From contig CM062290.1 in NCBI GenBank assembly GCA_031216915.1, positions 165,022,453 to 165,086,452 on the forward strand: 64,000 nucleotides of DNA, in the 5' to 3' direction. The notes beneath the pieces were generated by a model. It did no database searches. It was not told the origin of the DNA and was given only the letters and a program-made list of their open reading frames with translations. Positions 1-10,848 of this stretch are shown in pieces (the stretch's first letter is position 1; each line of letters begins with the position of its first letter). A program made the translations under genes and the position numbers. This DNA is from Pictodentalium vernedei (taxonomy: Eukaryota; Mollusca; Scaphopoda; Dentaliida; Dentaliidae).

Positions 1-177
1 CTTTACAACTTACAAAATGAGCCTATTCAGAACTTGAAGTTTCATTCTCATTTGTTGAAGCCAAATGTGCCATCAGAATGTCGCATACAATTCACCAGTA
101 CGTTGTTATTTACAGGGATGTGAGTGGAAGACAACTAAATTAGTGAGGTTTATTAGAAGCACAAGTGTTCCTTTTTA
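1..177. other. Unassigned AT-rich DNA
   Basis: No open frame, repeat match or splice-site pair that I can support. Confidence 0.4.
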
Positions 178-400
178 ATTATTTATTGGAGTTTATGGTC
201 ACCTATTTCTGCACAAAGGCTAATCGTGACCACAACATGGGGATACAGTCATGTTTAGATAATCGTTTATACCCATTTTAGAGGACTTGCACCCCAATGA
301 TTGGTGACTGGGTCCTATTTTACCAGTATTAAAAACAGTTTGTTTGATACACCACAGTGAACAAACACTGCTTCACATCCCATGGTTCCCACAAAGGGAA
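178..400 (-). mobile_element. S2 SINE-like retroposon copy
   Basis: On the plus strand it begins at the TTATT-rich tail followed by the S2 body (TTATGGTCACCTATTTCTGC) and ends at the hallmark TTCCCACAAAGGGAA. The element therefore reads on the minus strand, with its A/T-rich tail at 178. It matches the copies at 17672 and 38837, whose limits are set by target-site duplications. No coding capacity and no A or B box. Confidence 0.75.
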
Positions 401-401
401 A

Positions 402-426
402 GGGGGGGGGGGGGGGGGGGGGGGGG
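402..426. repeat. Poly-G run, 25 bases
   Basis: Uninterrupted run of 25 G directly after the 5' end of the S2 copy. Confidence 0.95.
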
Positions 427-594
427 TTATTATGTTGTTATTCACTGGAACAACAGTGAACAGTGAAAGTAAAATTAGAACCCACATGTGTTAACTGGTT
501 AAGAGCCAAAAGCCACTATCATGGCTCTATTGAGATGTGCCGAAAGTCACTTCAGTGTGGCTTTACACTAAATTTATTTGCTAGTTTGCACAGA

Positions 595-1560
595 AATGAA
601 AGTGTCAATGACACTGTAGCTCAACTTGTCAAGACATGTACATGTATAGTATGTGACACAGCAATGACAAACATCTAGGTAATGACCTGATAACAAATGT
701 ACATATAAAGTATTGTAACAGCCTTACATAAATACTGACCGTAGCCTGTAACAAATGTATAGGTAAAGTATTGTAAAGGTGGGTGACAGTCAGATGCTAA
801 ACTAGAAAAGAAATCTTTGAGTCCCAGAGTGGGTCTGACTGAACCCCAAAATATTTGTTCTCATAGCACAGTGATAACAAAGGCACCCCAAAACACACTG
901 ATTCCTGTCCCAAGGTGAAAACAAAGGTACACAAGAAGTTTTGTGAAGATCAGTTCATAAATACGAGTTGTATAGAAGTTGTGACAAAAAACTGATTGGA
1001 CCTAATTTTGGTACAAAATGGCCACTGGCAGCCATCTTGAATTTTGGACCGCACTCAAAAACACTCGTTCTCGTCCCAAGGTGATAACAAAGGTACCCAA
1101 GAAGTTTCGTGAAGATCGGTTGATAAATACAGCCTCTTGCCCGAGCCGTATTGACATGTGCTCTTACAGTGTATAAGTAGCACTAAATAAATCAAAATTC
1201 ATCTAATTTGCATAATTTCTGCACGAGAAAAAAACCTGTACTGTATGTGATGTATTCCATTTTACTAAACATTCATACAAAAAATTATTCAAATCGGCGC
1301 TTTCATATGGAAGTTCTGTGCAAAAAACAGATTTCTGCATCGTCGGTACAAAATGGCAGCCATCTTGAATTTTGGACCGGACCCAAAAACACTCGTTCTT
1401 GTCCCACGGTCATAACAAAGGTACCCAACAAGTTTCGTAAAGATCGGTTCATAAATATGGCCTCTAGCCCGAGCCGTATTGAATTGTTGACGGACAGACG
1501 GCCAGACGGGTGACTGGCCATGGCATAAGCTCAAATTTGGCTTCGCCAAAGTTGAGCTAA
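595..1560. mobile_element. Helentron-like element, family B, copy 1
   Basis: Left end: palindrome AGTGTCAATGACACT (601-615), then TAGCTCAACTTG (617-628). Right end: hairpin AAGCTCAAATTTGGC and its partner GCCAAAGTTGAGCTAA, closing with CTAA at 1557-1560. The core (about 880-1490) holds nearly two copies of the family B unit, recognisable from GCCATCTTGAATTTTGGACC and AAGAAGTTTCGTGAAGATCGG. A GACGGACAG stretch precedes the hairpin. No protein is encoded; the small frames on both strands are the repeat unit read in different phases. Confidence 0.75.
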
Positions 1561-1567
1561 AAATGTT

Positions 1568-1747
1568 TATACAAAATTGGTTTGTTACAATTTAACGCCA
1601 ATAGGCACTCTCCAATAAATTGCGACAAACAATTTTTTATGAATAAAATCTAACTAAAATAGGGCTACCTTTGCTGGTAGCATGGTATTCTTGAAAAAAT
1701 ACTCATGTTACATATCATTTTTGGAAAATAATTTAGAATTTCACCAG
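1568..1747. mobile_element. CTGG-type MITE fragment (right end)
   Basis: Contains the degenerate central hairpin of the CTGG family (TAGGCACTCTCCAATAAATTG) and ends CACCAG followed by TTAA at 1748-1751. The left terminus is not recognisable. The TTAA is shared with the next element. Confidence 0.5.
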
Positions 1748-1751
1748 TTAA

Positions 1752-1995
1752 CCCTTTACCTAACGTGAAAAGCAGACGACACTTGCAAAAATAATTCTTG
1801 AATAACTAATTTTTTTCATTTTTTGTCTCAAAAACATAGGTTATGACCCCTCGTTGGAACGAGCTCGACGAGCTCGTTCCAACGAGGGGTCATAACCTAT
1901 GTTTTTGAGACAAAAAATGAAAAAAATAATGAAGATTAATTGGCGATTTTTGAGAATAGCGCTGGCCGGTTTTGGCCGTTACGTTGGGTAAAGGG
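1752..1995. mobile_element. piggyBac-like MITE, 244 bp
   Basis: Starts CCCTTTACCTAACGTG and ends ACGTTGGGTAAAGGG, flanked on both sides by TTAA (1748-1751, 1996-1999). The centre is a long near-perfect hairpin around GAGCTCGACGAGCTC, with arms spelling CCTCGTTGGAACGAG. A TTAA duplication and CCC termini are the signature of piggyBac-type elements (family knowledge). Nearly identical to the copy at 44369, so probably a recent insertion. Confidence 0.85.
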
Positions 1996-2394
1996 TTAAG
2001 AAACTGTATCACATTGTTGTTTACTGCCGATGACTTGGGCAGCTTCACTGAAATCTTGGCAATGGTGTATCTGATGAAATATTGTCTGCATTTTTAAAGT
2101 GTTTTAATTACAGATTTAAGACCTTTGACATTGCTTATGATGCCTTACGCTTTGCATACAGTGTTTTTTTTACATGCTCTTTTACATACAAATAACATCT
2201 TAAGTGTTAATATCTTTTTCAAATTAGCAATTTGTTATCCCTTTAACTGGCAGAGTACTAAATAATTTTTGGTCATCAAAATTGGTCTGTGTATTTTTGC
2301 CTTGTTATAATATATGGGAGAGTGCATATAGCACTCTCCCATAAATTATAACAGGGCAAATCAATACAGGCTAAATTAGTTCACTTCAAAGATA

Positions 2395-2482
2395 TGAACT
2401 TGACCTGTATGTTTATTGATACACCTACATACCAAATTTTATATGAATCGGTCAACAGCAACTAAAGTTTGCATCAGGAAAC
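2395..2482. repeat. Family K repeat unit, part 1
   Basis: The sequence ACCTGTATGTTTATTGATAC through GCATCAGGAAAC recurs after element J (3689-3838) and after element A (5544-5690). It is a core unit of a larger tandem element split by the J and A insertions. Confidence 0.65.
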
Positions 2483-3684
2483 AAAAAAAAAAAATGCCGC
2501 TCAGGATCACAGATCCAATGTCGAGTTGTGACCTTGACCTTTGACCTGGCGAGTCCAAGGTCAATAGGGTTCTTCCTCGCACCAAGGCCAACACACCTAT
2601 GAAGTTTCATGACTCTAGGTTGAACCACTATCAAGTTCTCATCCGGAAACCAATTGTTGCGATATACTATGTTCAAGGTCACTGTGACCTTGACCTTTGA
2701 CCTGGTGAGTCCAACATCAATAGGGTTCTTCCTCACACCAAGGCCAACACGCCTGTAAAGTTTCATGGCTCTAGGTTGAACCACTATCAAGTTATCATCC
2801 GGAAACCAATTGTTGTGATATACTATGTTCAAGGTCACTGTGACCTTGACCTTTGACCTGGTGAGTCCAAGATCAATAGGGTTCTTCCTCGCACCAAGGC
2901 CAACATACCTATGAAGTTTCATGACTCTAGGTTGAACCACTATCAAGTTATCATCCGGAAACCAATTGTTGCGATATACTATGTTCAAGGTCACTGTGAC
3001 CTTGACCTTTGACCTGGTGAGTCCAAGATCAATAGGGTTCTTCCTCACACCAAGGCCAACACACCTATAAAGTTTCATGACTCTAGGTTGAACCACTATC
3101 AAGTTATCATCCAGAAACCAATTGTTGCGATATACTATGTTCAAGGTCACTGTGACCTTGACCTTTGACCTGGTGAGTCCAAGATCAATAGGGTTCTTCC
3201 TCGCACCAAGGCCAACACACCTATGAAGTTTCATGACTCTAGGTTGAACCACTATCAAGTTATCATCCGGAAACCAATTGTTGTGATATACTATGTTAAA
3301 GGTCACTGTGACCTTGACCTTTGACGTAGAGAGTCCAAAATCAATAGGGTTCTTCCCCTCACCAAGGCCAATCTACCTATGAAGTTTCATGAATGTGAGT
3401 TGAACCATTATCAAGTTATCATCCGGAAACCAATTGTTTAAGATTTACTATGTTCAAGGTCACTGTGACCTTGACCTTCGACGTAGCATGTCCAAAATCA
3501 ATAGGGTTCTTCCTCCCACCAAGACCAACCTACGTATGAAGTTTAATGAATGTGAGTTGAACCACTATCAAGTTATCATCCGGAAACCAATTGTTTACGC
3601 CCGACCGCCCGCCCACCCACCTGCCCGCCCGCCCGCCATTCACCAAACTATAAGTCGAGTTTGACTTCGTCACAACTCGACTAA
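2483..3684. mobile_element. Helentron-like element, family J
   Basis: Left end: palindrome GGATCACAGATCC (2504-2516) then GTCGAGTTGTGAC (2520-2532). Right end: GTCACAACTCGAC (3669-3681), its exact complement, inside a hairpin closing with CTAA (3681-3684). A GCCC-rich stretch (3600-3640) takes the place of the usual GACG run. The core is the 156-bp tandem array listed separately. K-type sequence lies directly on both sides. Confidence 0.75.
2525..3600. repeat. 156-bp tandem array (core of J)
   Basis: About seven copies of a unit containing TTCAAGGTCACTGTGACCTT and CGGAAACCAATTGTT. Because 156 is divisible by three, a minus-strand frame stays open across the array (2452-3306) and gives a 52-residue peptide repeat. 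That frame is best explained as an artefact of the period. Confidence 0.85.
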
Positions 3685-3688
3685 AAAT

Positions 3689-3838
3689 TTTCTAAGTCGA
3701 AAAAGTGGCATAACTCTGGCAAAAATTGTCAAACCGCATCCCGATTCGAACCTGACCTGCATTTTACATTGATACACCTACACACCAAATTTCATTTGAT
3801 TTGACCAACTATCACTGAAGTTATCATCGGGAAACTCC
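3689..3838. repeat. Family K repeat unit, part 2
   Basis: Runs from TTTCTAAGTCGAAAAAGTGG through GATACACCTACACACCAAAT to CATCGGGAAACTCC. Same unit as 2395-2482 and 5544-5690. It separates J from A. Confidence 0.65.
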
Positions 3839-5543
3839 AAATGAAAGTGTCAATGACACTGTAGCTCAACTTGACAAACTTGAACTTGGTAAGTTATAAA
3901 TGAAATGGCAAAATTGAAGATCATTGGTACCAATGTCATTTTTTTTGCCAGTGGCAACATTTTTTGACAGAAACCGAAGAAAATCGATAGCTCCCATCTA
4001 GAGGCCTCCCCAAACAAGCATGCCAGGTTTCAAAGCAATCCAATCATAAATGTACCCTGTAGGGTGTATAAAAGGGAAATATTGTGGTCTGACTAGACTA
4101 AATTCTAAGAACGTTGGCCGTGGCAACATTTTTTGATGGAAATGGAAGAAAATCGATAGCTCCCATCTAGAGGTCACCGTAAATAAGCATACCAGGTTTC
4201 AAAGCAATCTAATCATAAATGTGCCCTGCAGGGTGAGCCAAAGGGAAATATTGTGGTCTGACTAAACTAAGTTCTAAGAATGTTGGCTGCGGCAACATTT
4301 TTTGATGGAAATTGAAGAAAATCGATAGCTCCCATCTAGAGGTCACCCCAAACAAGCATGAAAGGTTTCAAAGCAATCCGATCATAAATGTGCCCTGTAG
4401 GGTGTGCCAAAGGGAAATATTGAGTCTTCTGACTAAACTAAGTTCTAAGAACGTTGGCTGCGGCAACATTTTTTGACAGAAATTGCAGAAAATCGATAGC
4501 TTCCATCTAGAGGTCTCCCCAAACAAGCATACCAGGTTTCAAAGCAATCTGATCATAAATGGGCCCTGTAGGGTGTGCCAAAGGAAAATATTGAGGTCTG
4601 ACTAAACTAAGTTCTATGAACGTTGGCCGTGGCAACATTTTTTGCCGAAAATTGAAGAAAATCGATAGCTCCCATCTAGAGGTCACCCTAAATAAGCATA
4701 GCAGGTTTCAAAGGAATCAAATCATAAATGTGCCCTGTAGGGTGTGCCAAAGGGAAATATTGTGGTTTGACTAAACTAAGTTCTAAGAATGTTGGCCGCG
4801 GCAACATTTTGTGACTGAAATCGAAGAAAATCGATAGCTACCATCTAGAGGTCACCCCAAACAAGCATGCCAGGTTTCAAAGCAATCCGATCATAAATGT
4901 ACCCTGTAGGGTGTGCCAAAGGGAAATATTGAGTCTTCTGACTAAACTAAGTTCTAAGAATGTTGGCCGCAGCAACATTTTTTGACAGAAATTGAAGAAA
5001 ATCGATAGCATCCATCTAGAGGTCTCCCCAAACAAGCATACCAGGTTTCAAAGCAATCTGATCATAAATGTGCCCTGTAGGGTGTGCCAAAGGGAAATAT
5101 TGAGGTCTGACTAAACTAAGTTCTACGAACGTTGGCCGTGGCAACATTTTTTGCCGGAAATTGAAGAAAATCGATAGCTCCCATCTAGAGGTCACCCTAA
5201 ATAAGCATACCAGGTTTCAAAGCAATCAAGTCATAAATGTGCCCTGTAGGGTGTGCCAAAGGGAAATATTGTGGTTTGACTAAACTAAGTTCTGAGAACG
5301 TTGGCCGCGGCAACATTTTTTGACGGAAATTGAAGAAAATTGATAGCTCCCATCTAGAGGTCACCCCAAACAAGCATGCCAAGTTTCAAAGTCATCTGAT
5401 CATAAATGCGACCTGTGAGGTGTGCCAAAGGAAATTGTGGACGTACGTACTAACGTACTAACATACTAACGTACGTACGTACGTACGCCGACGGACGAGA
5501 AGTGATGGCAATAGCTCAGCTTGACTTTGTCAAGTTGAGCTAA
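3839..5543. mobile_element. Helentron-like element, family A, copy 1
   Basis: The cleanest example of the shared plan. Left: palindrome AGTGTCAATGACACT (3846-3860), then TAGCTCAACTTGACA (3862-3876). Core: about nine units of 169-171 bp (3945-5415), each with GGCAACATTTTTTGA, GAAAATCGATAGCTCCCATC and GTGCCCTGTAGGGTGTGCC. Then an ACGT-rich stretch (5437-5500), CGACGGACGAGAAGTGATGG, and the terminal hairpin with TGTCAAGTTGAGCTA (5528-5542), the exact 15-bp complement of the left repeat, ending CTAA. No protein encoded. Structure matches HINE/pearl-type elements (family knowledge); mobilisation by a Helentron is inference. Confidence 0.8.
5437..5490. repeat. ACGT/ACTA microsatellite
   Basis: Tandem ACGTACGT and CTAACGTA motifs just before the right hairpin of element A. 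The same position in copy 2 (63565-63595) has a shorter version. Confidence 0.85.
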
Positions 5544-5690
5544 AAATGAATTTTTGATATCGAAAAAGGGGTATAACTGTGGCAAAAATTGTCGGACTGC
5601 ACCCTGATTCAATCTGGACCTGTATTTTATGTTGATACACTTACATATCAAATTTCATTTGATTTTACCAACTATAACTAAAGTATGATG
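5544..5690. repeat. Family K repeat unit, part 3
   Basis: ATTTTTGATATCGAAAAAGG through GACCTGTATTTTATGTTGAT and AACTATAACTAAAGTATGAT. Follows element A exactly as the previous unit follows J. Confidence 0.65.
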
Positions 5691-5759
5691 TTTTTTAGCA
5701 GTGGCACCTGCACTTCGGAACAAAGCCCAAAAATGGTCTTTCAACACCCTACCAGTTAA

Positions 5760-6159
5760 TGAGCATGTGTCATACATTTCTGTGGACCTAAGGGCTTGCA
5801 ATAAAATTGCTCTACAGAAGCACTAAAAAGAAACTATTCTGACTTTAGAAAAGTATTTATTATAGTTCTGTATAAATTATGACATGATAACATATGAAAC
5901 AACTATGATAATGATAAATCACAGAAATAAAGATAACACTATGACAAATGTTAAAAGAAACAGAAAATCTTACATGAATGATCAACAGACCACAGCAACC
6001 AAGAAGGTAGAAGAAAGTTATGCAAAAAGGCACAAAATGGGTTCACACTGCTACATGTTCACAGAATGAAAAGTACTTTAAAACCTTGGGCCCTGTGAAT
6101 CGAATACTAAATCGAATCAGAAAGAGGATTTCAAATCAAATCTTACCGTTTTCAAGTTG
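5760..6159. other. Unassigned AT-rich DNA
   Basis: No repeat or exon signal that I can support; the short plus-strand frame at 5884-6069 is Lys/Asn/Met-rich and looks like chance. Confidence 0.4.
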
Positions 6160-6161
6160 TA

Positions 6162-6591
6162 CAGTAGAATCCTCTTAATTGAATATCCATTTTGCCAGTG
6201 AAAATTATTCAATTAACAGGAGTATACAATTAACAGGGATTTGGTCAGTTTCCTGTGTTCTGGGGGTAAACTGAGCATTTATTCTATTATATCTTGTTTG
6301 ACAGAGCTCACAGAGCTCTGTCAAACAAGATATAATAAAATAAATGCCTGTATTGGATGTAGTGCGGCCAAAAAGGTTCATAAATAAGGGGAATTTGGTG
6401 GGTGTCACAATAATTTTTTCGACATATTACAAAACTTTATATACAATTAACAGGAGTTTACTCTACAACCCATATGCAATTAACAGCTCAAATTTGAACT
6501 GAAGGTATGGTAAATGGTTTTGTGTTTGAAAATTATATTCAATTAACAGGGATATACAATTAAGAGATATCCAATTAAGTGGGCTCCACTG
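6162..6591. mobile_element. pogo-like MITE, 430 bp
   Basis: Inverted termini CAGTAGAATCCTCTTAATTG and CAATTAAGTGGGCTCCACTG, each flanked by TA (6160-6161, 6592-6593). Repeated ATTCAATTAACAGG and ATACAATTAACAGG blocks lie in both arms. The central hairpin at about 6273-6345 has loop GAGCTCACAGAGCTC. TA duplication and CAGT termini suggest Tc1-mariner/pogo ancestry. Confidence 0.7.
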
Positions 6592-6611
6592 TACATATTT
6601 TGCCTTCTCAA

Positions 6612-6853
6612 CTGGTAGAGTGCTGGGAGCCCATATTTGGGCTTTATTCTGAAATGCAGATACTGCAACTTAAAGGCTTCAAATTCAGTGGCTGTACTTC
6701 ATATTATCTTTGAAGTGATCATATTTAGTCTGTTAAGATTTGCCTTGTTACAATTTATAGGAGAGTGCCCATAGGCACTCTCCTATAAATTGAAACAAGG
6801 CAAAACCATGTGAACAAATTTTGCGGGGCAAAAATAATTTAGCACTCTACCAG
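6612..6853. mobile_element. CTGG-type MITE, 242 bp, intact
   Basis: Starts CTGGTAGAGTGCTGGGAGCC and ends TTAGCACTCTACCAG, followed by TTAA (6854-6857); the left flank is TCAA. Central hairpin: CCTTGTTACAATTTATAGGA with its complement, centre GCCCATAGGC. Reference copy for the family. Confidence 0.75.
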
Positions 6854-6976
6854 TTAACATCCGTAAATATTTCCATTCTCCACTGAAATATTGCATTAAA
6901 TGGCGACTATCTATTTCAGAGTATCATTCAAAGAAGCAGAATATTGCATTACAGATTTAAAACAGTTTCGGAAGCG

Positions 6977-7060
6977 GAACATTTTTGTAATCTTCTTCTA
7001 TCATCAGGTCTTCTTCTCAGGAGACCTGATGATAGAGGTAGAGTTCAAATGGAGTCATTT
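6977..7060. mobile_element. Foldback MITE around a 20-bp hairpin
   Basis: Arms TCTATCATCAGGTCT and AGACCTGATGATAGA surround CTTCTTCTCAGG. The same hairpin recurs at 19914-19979 and, decayed, at 21278-21338, so it is a dispersed family. Outer ends not defined. Confidence 0.55.
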
Positions 7061-7344
7061 CGTTGGATTTTTGCGAGTCTGACAAATCAAAATTCAGTGA
7101 TTTTTAAACTAAATTTCATGAGATTTTCCAACTGTAGTCAAAATTCCAAACTCCAGAACACAAAAGTCTAAGATTTCAGACACATTTGGATTTCTTCTGC
7201 AGTTGGAAATTCACAGGTAGCAGCTGGAAAATTCTAACTGCAAGTGTTGTTTTAACAAAAAACTTAATTCTAGCCATGACCTCACATACTTATCAGAAAG
7301 TACACAACTACTATAAGTTATTAAGTAGATACTTTGACCAAAGG

Positions 7345-7420
7345 GGGGCCAAGCAATTATTTTTTTATTTGTGTTTTAAGGTCACATATTTCTGTACAAT
7401 GGCTAATCATGCTGACAACA
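7345..7420 (-). mobile_element. S2 fragment (tail part only)
   Basis: GGTCACATATTTCTGTACAA and TGGCTAATCATG match the 3' part of S2; the rest is missing. Confidence 0.6.
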
Positions 7421-7479
7421 TGAATGTAATGTCCAGTCCTGGGCCAAGCAAATCAATTAATCATATAAATATTTTCAAG

Positions 7480-7787
7480 TACTTTCAATGGCCTAGAAAC
7501 TTTGAATCCCACCGCATTGTGTCCTTGGGCAAGACACTTCACCTCTTTGTCCACATGGGGGAATGGTGGCATTGTGTACTAAGGCATACTGCACATCGAT
7601 GGTGCGCTTGTCTTCAACCAATGTTAACCTTGATTGTGTGGAGTTAGTATGTTGGAGAGCCTGAAAGTTGCTCGCTGGTTCTCTCCTGGTACTCCGGCTT
7701 CCTCCATTTGTAAAACTGTCCAACCCGAGGTGACCCTGGCTGTCAAAAGCTTCGTTAAACACCAATAAATAAATAAATAAATAAATG
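7480..7787 (+). mobile_element. tRNA-derived SINE, 5'-truncated
   Basis: Reads on the plus strand. It keeps only the B-box edge (GAATCCCACC), then the central segment TTGTGTCCTTGGGCAAGACA, a unique 3' region and the tail TTAAACACCAATAAATAAAT. The central segment resembles the conserved domain of V-type SINEs; I state that from memory and with caution. Its full-length relative is at 20517-20841 on the other strand. Confidence 0.7.
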
Positions 7788-7789
7788 GC

Positions 7790-9080
7790 CTAAAATTCAA
7801 ACACCTTTAAAGTCACTTTCAAGGACCCATCTGATCCCAGTTTACCCAACAGGTCAGCCCAATCTGTCAAACTGACAGAAAGTATGTAAACCATGTAATA
7901 AGGCCATGCAAAGTAGACCTTCTGTTTCTCTGGTCATTTTTGTGTAAAAATTTGTGTGTGCTGGTGTTTTTTTTTTTATTTTATTCTTTTATTATTTCTT
8001 TACCCTCTGAGGTTAATATATCCATCTTATTTTATGTTTTAGGCTTCACAATCTACAGAATAACATGGACAGTGGTGTATTTAATCCTTTTTGTTAACTT
8101 GGGTAATTACTCACATAAACCAATTAATTTTTATTTATTCAAGTTTGCATAGGAAATAAAAGATAGCAGGCAGTGATCAAAATGACCAAGCAGGAGAGCC
8201 TGAGAAACAGGTTTTTAACTTTATTAAGCTCAGGATATCTTTGTTCGGTTTCGGATCGCTATTTGCGAAGCAAGATCTCCCATGTGCAATCCAATTACAC
8301 AAACTTCATTTGCATGTTGTGATTCAAGTTTTTTTCTGATATTTCATGTGCTCATTCAACATTCCAACTCCAAAACAGTAGAATTACAGATAAGACGCAT
8401 AACAATACACCAGTTTTCACCACTGGTTGTGTGTAATGATAAAGTGAACAATCATTTTTACAAGTGTTTTCAAATCAGTTGACAAACCTTCAGTGTTTTC
8501 TAAGATGTCTGTGCCTCTAAATTAGCTCCCTTGATGTAAACCATTCATTCTCCATAACCATCTTCCACAACACTTTTTGTTTGGGGTGGATCGATTTGAA
8601 AATTGCCAAGTGGAATGCATGTCCAATAACTTACCAAGTTCAAGCTGAACTCATTCGGTTTGATACATTTGATTTTTGTTTACATACATCAGATTTCTGT
8701 TCTTGTTAATGATAAAAACTATTAGTTTGAAAAGGTGGGTTTTTCTGAAATTTATTAGTCTCTTTATAAGTGCTAATCAATTTGTTCCCATTGCTAATAA
8801 ATTTTCCACCACAGCGATGAAAAACTGCTATCAAATTTTTAAAAACAAAGAATACCTCAAGGCCAAATCTCTCTCATTTCATTTCTTTATTTCCAAAGGC
8901 TTAATTTATGACCTGTCATTTGGTATTTAACAAAACAGTCCTGCTTCTAACTGAATCTGAGACACATCTGCAGACTATTAAACCTTTTAGTTATGGTACA
9001 AGCACTTTCCTGTAAGGCCCAAATATGGCATTCTATCACCCAACTAGTTAAAATTACTTTAGGAAGAAAAAATTTATTTT
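7790..9080. other. Mostly unassigned DNA with one MITE end
   Basis: AT-rich, no convincing exon. At 9015-9053 GGCCCAAATATGGCATTC and CAACTAGTTAA are the remnant of a CTGG-type MITE right end. Confidence 0.4.
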
Positions 9081-9082
9081 TT

Positions 9083-9290
9083 GGTTTTTAAGGTCACTAT
9101 CATCAGCTATGGCTATATCATGACCGCAACACAAGGTTAGTAACCTTTATCCAACGTTTAGCCCTACGCTGCCCACTTTTAGAGGACTCCCTCTTCCCAC
9201 CCAACACCAGGCCCTACTTTATGAGTAAAAAAAACCCACCGGAAACAAGCACTGCTCTACTTCCAAGGGCTCTCACTGTGTCAGAGTCGA
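9083..9290 (-). mobile_element. S2 retroposon copy, diverged
   Basis: S2 landmarks in order: tail-side GGTTTTTAAGGTCACT, CATGACCGCAACACAAG, CCCACTTTTAGAGGACT, ACAAGCACTGCTCTAC. Same orientation as all other S2 copies. Confidence 0.6.
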
Positions 9291-9747
9291 CTTCAAAGCA
9301 GTATCTATTAATTGTTCACAGCACACTCAAAGTAGAAGGGAAAAAAACAAACAACAGATACTTGTGTGAACTCCACTTGTGAAACACATATGTACATGAA
9401 TAATACATTACCTATAATGATACAAAACGAAACAATATGATATATAATTTCAGCAGTTTTGAAACATGATTAAAAATTTATGTAACAGACATTAAACTTT
9501 CTAGTCTTGAACATAACGACCAACTTCACATCTACTTGGATTCTATGGTTTAAAAATAAATACCTGATCTTTACAACAAAAACTTGGAATCTTTCCATCT
9601 ACATTAAATATTAAAACCTTACCAAACAAATCAGCAAAATTTTGCCAAATGCAGAAAACTATATTGAAACTTAAATTTAATTTTTACTTCTTCCAAACAC
9701 AAAAACTTGTCATCCCTCAATGAAATAAGCTCAACGAACTCATTCAA
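9291..9747. other. Unassigned AT-rich DNA
   Basis: No feature that I can support. Confidence 0.4.
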
Positions 9748-9751
9748 TTAA

Positions 9752-10150
9752 CTGGTTGAGTGCTAGAAGCCCATATTTGGGATTCAGGACAAGAGGTACA
9801 TCTTAAGTTAACCCTTCAGACCCTGGCGATTTTTGTACATTTCTGTTACACTTTGACAGTTGATATCCTGTGGCTTGGCAGTTGTTTCAAGACATGGCTT
9901 GGCTGCCTATATAGGCAGGCAAAGCTTGCCTGGGAACAGCTGCTGCGACACTTAAAATGTAACATGCAAACTTACCCAGAGACTGTGCGTGTTGGGGCAC
10001 ATGTTTTGTTGCCATAAAAGTCAGAATTAGGCCTTAAGGGTTATAAGATATCGTATTCCAGTGTGCCTAAACTACTCACAAATACACTTTTACAAGGCAA
10101 ACCCATATTAATAAATTCTAACAACCAAAATTAATCTAGCACTTGACCAG
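9752..10150. mobile_element. CTGG-type MITE split by a piggyBac-like MITE
   Basis: Left end TTAA-CTGGTTGAGTGCTAGAAGCC, right end ATCTAGCACTTGACCAG followed by TTAC. The middle is replaced by the element at 9812-10040. Confidence 0.7.
9812..10040. mobile_element. piggyBac-like MITE, 229 bp, nested
   Basis: Starts TTAA-CCCTTCAGACCC and ends GGCCTTAAGGG-TTAT. The terminal complementarity is short. A small hairpin (CTATATAGGCAGGCAAAGC) lies near the centre. Confidence 0.55.
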
Positions 10151-10186
10151 TTACACACAGATGTCAAAATAACAAAAAATTAACTT

Positions 10187-10332
10187 GAAAATGTTTCCCA
10201 TAAAGCAACCTGGAATTTAACCAATTTTGGAATTTAACCAATTAAGTCTTACTTGACAGAGCTCACCAAGCTCTGTGAAAAAAAGATTGAATTGATTAAA
10301 TTCCTTGTTGCTTTATGGGAATATTTTCATAT
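10187..10332. mobile_element. Foldback MITE, about 146 bp
   Basis: Arms TGAAAATGTTTCCCATAAAG and CTTTATGGGAATATTTTCA, with inner arms AATTTAACCAATT and AATTGATTAAATT. Centre CAGAGCTCACCAAGCTCTG. Related copy at 23533-23832. Confidence 0.7.
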
Positions 10333-10562
10333 CAGTGCACAGAGGGTCATGGGATAATAAACTATGTTTTGAAATACAGAAAAAACATTTGAGTTACACG
10401 ACACACACTGTTGTCAACCACTAGATGTGTTAGGTACATAGTAGGGCATAAATGTAAGAAGAAAATACTGGGATATTTAATTCATAGAAACAATAAATAC
10501 TATGTGCAAAATATAACACTGTTTCATTTATCAAATGGCAGAAATCGGCCAATTTCATTTAC

Positions 10563-10815
10563 AAAGAGGCCCCAGGGGGCCTGAGGGCGCTCACCTGACA
10601 TGGTAGCCTAAATATCAACCCAGAGAATTGATTTCAACAAGTTGCATCTGCTCCTCCTAAGAAAAGCTTATACCAAATATCCAAAGATTCTGACCAGTGG
10701 ATCTAAAAAAAAAAGATTTTTAAAGAATATTCCTCATACTGAACTAAGTTATAATTCGGGCTCCCACAGAGAGCCCATATATGAACCCAGGGACTTGGCT
10801 TGAACAAACTTGAAT

Positions 10816-10848
<33 letters not shown>

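Larger units (their letters stand above)
2247..5755. mobile_element. CTGG-type MITE split by a 3.3-kb nested complex
   Basis: Left half 2247-2394 starts TTAA-CTGGCAGAGTACTA and includes the central hairpin GGGAGAGTGCATATAGCACTCTCCC. Right half about 5691-5755 carries the family's AAAGCCCAAAAATGG and ends ACCCTACCAG-TTAA. Between them lie K-type repeat units carrying elements J and A. The intact relative at 6612-6853 and the right end at 59690-59863 show that the two halves were once contiguous. Confidence 0.7.

Noticed and set aside
2452..3306. 284-codon minus-strand frame encoding a 52-residue repeat protein
   Set aside because: It follows exactly from the 156-bp tandem period of element J (a multiple of three); no start context, splice sites or codon constraint, and other arrays with non-multiple periods give no such frame.
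8150..8210. Possible first coding exon with an ATG near 8190
   Set aside because: Acceptor and donor are weak, the coding part is only about ten codons, and no partner exon was found.
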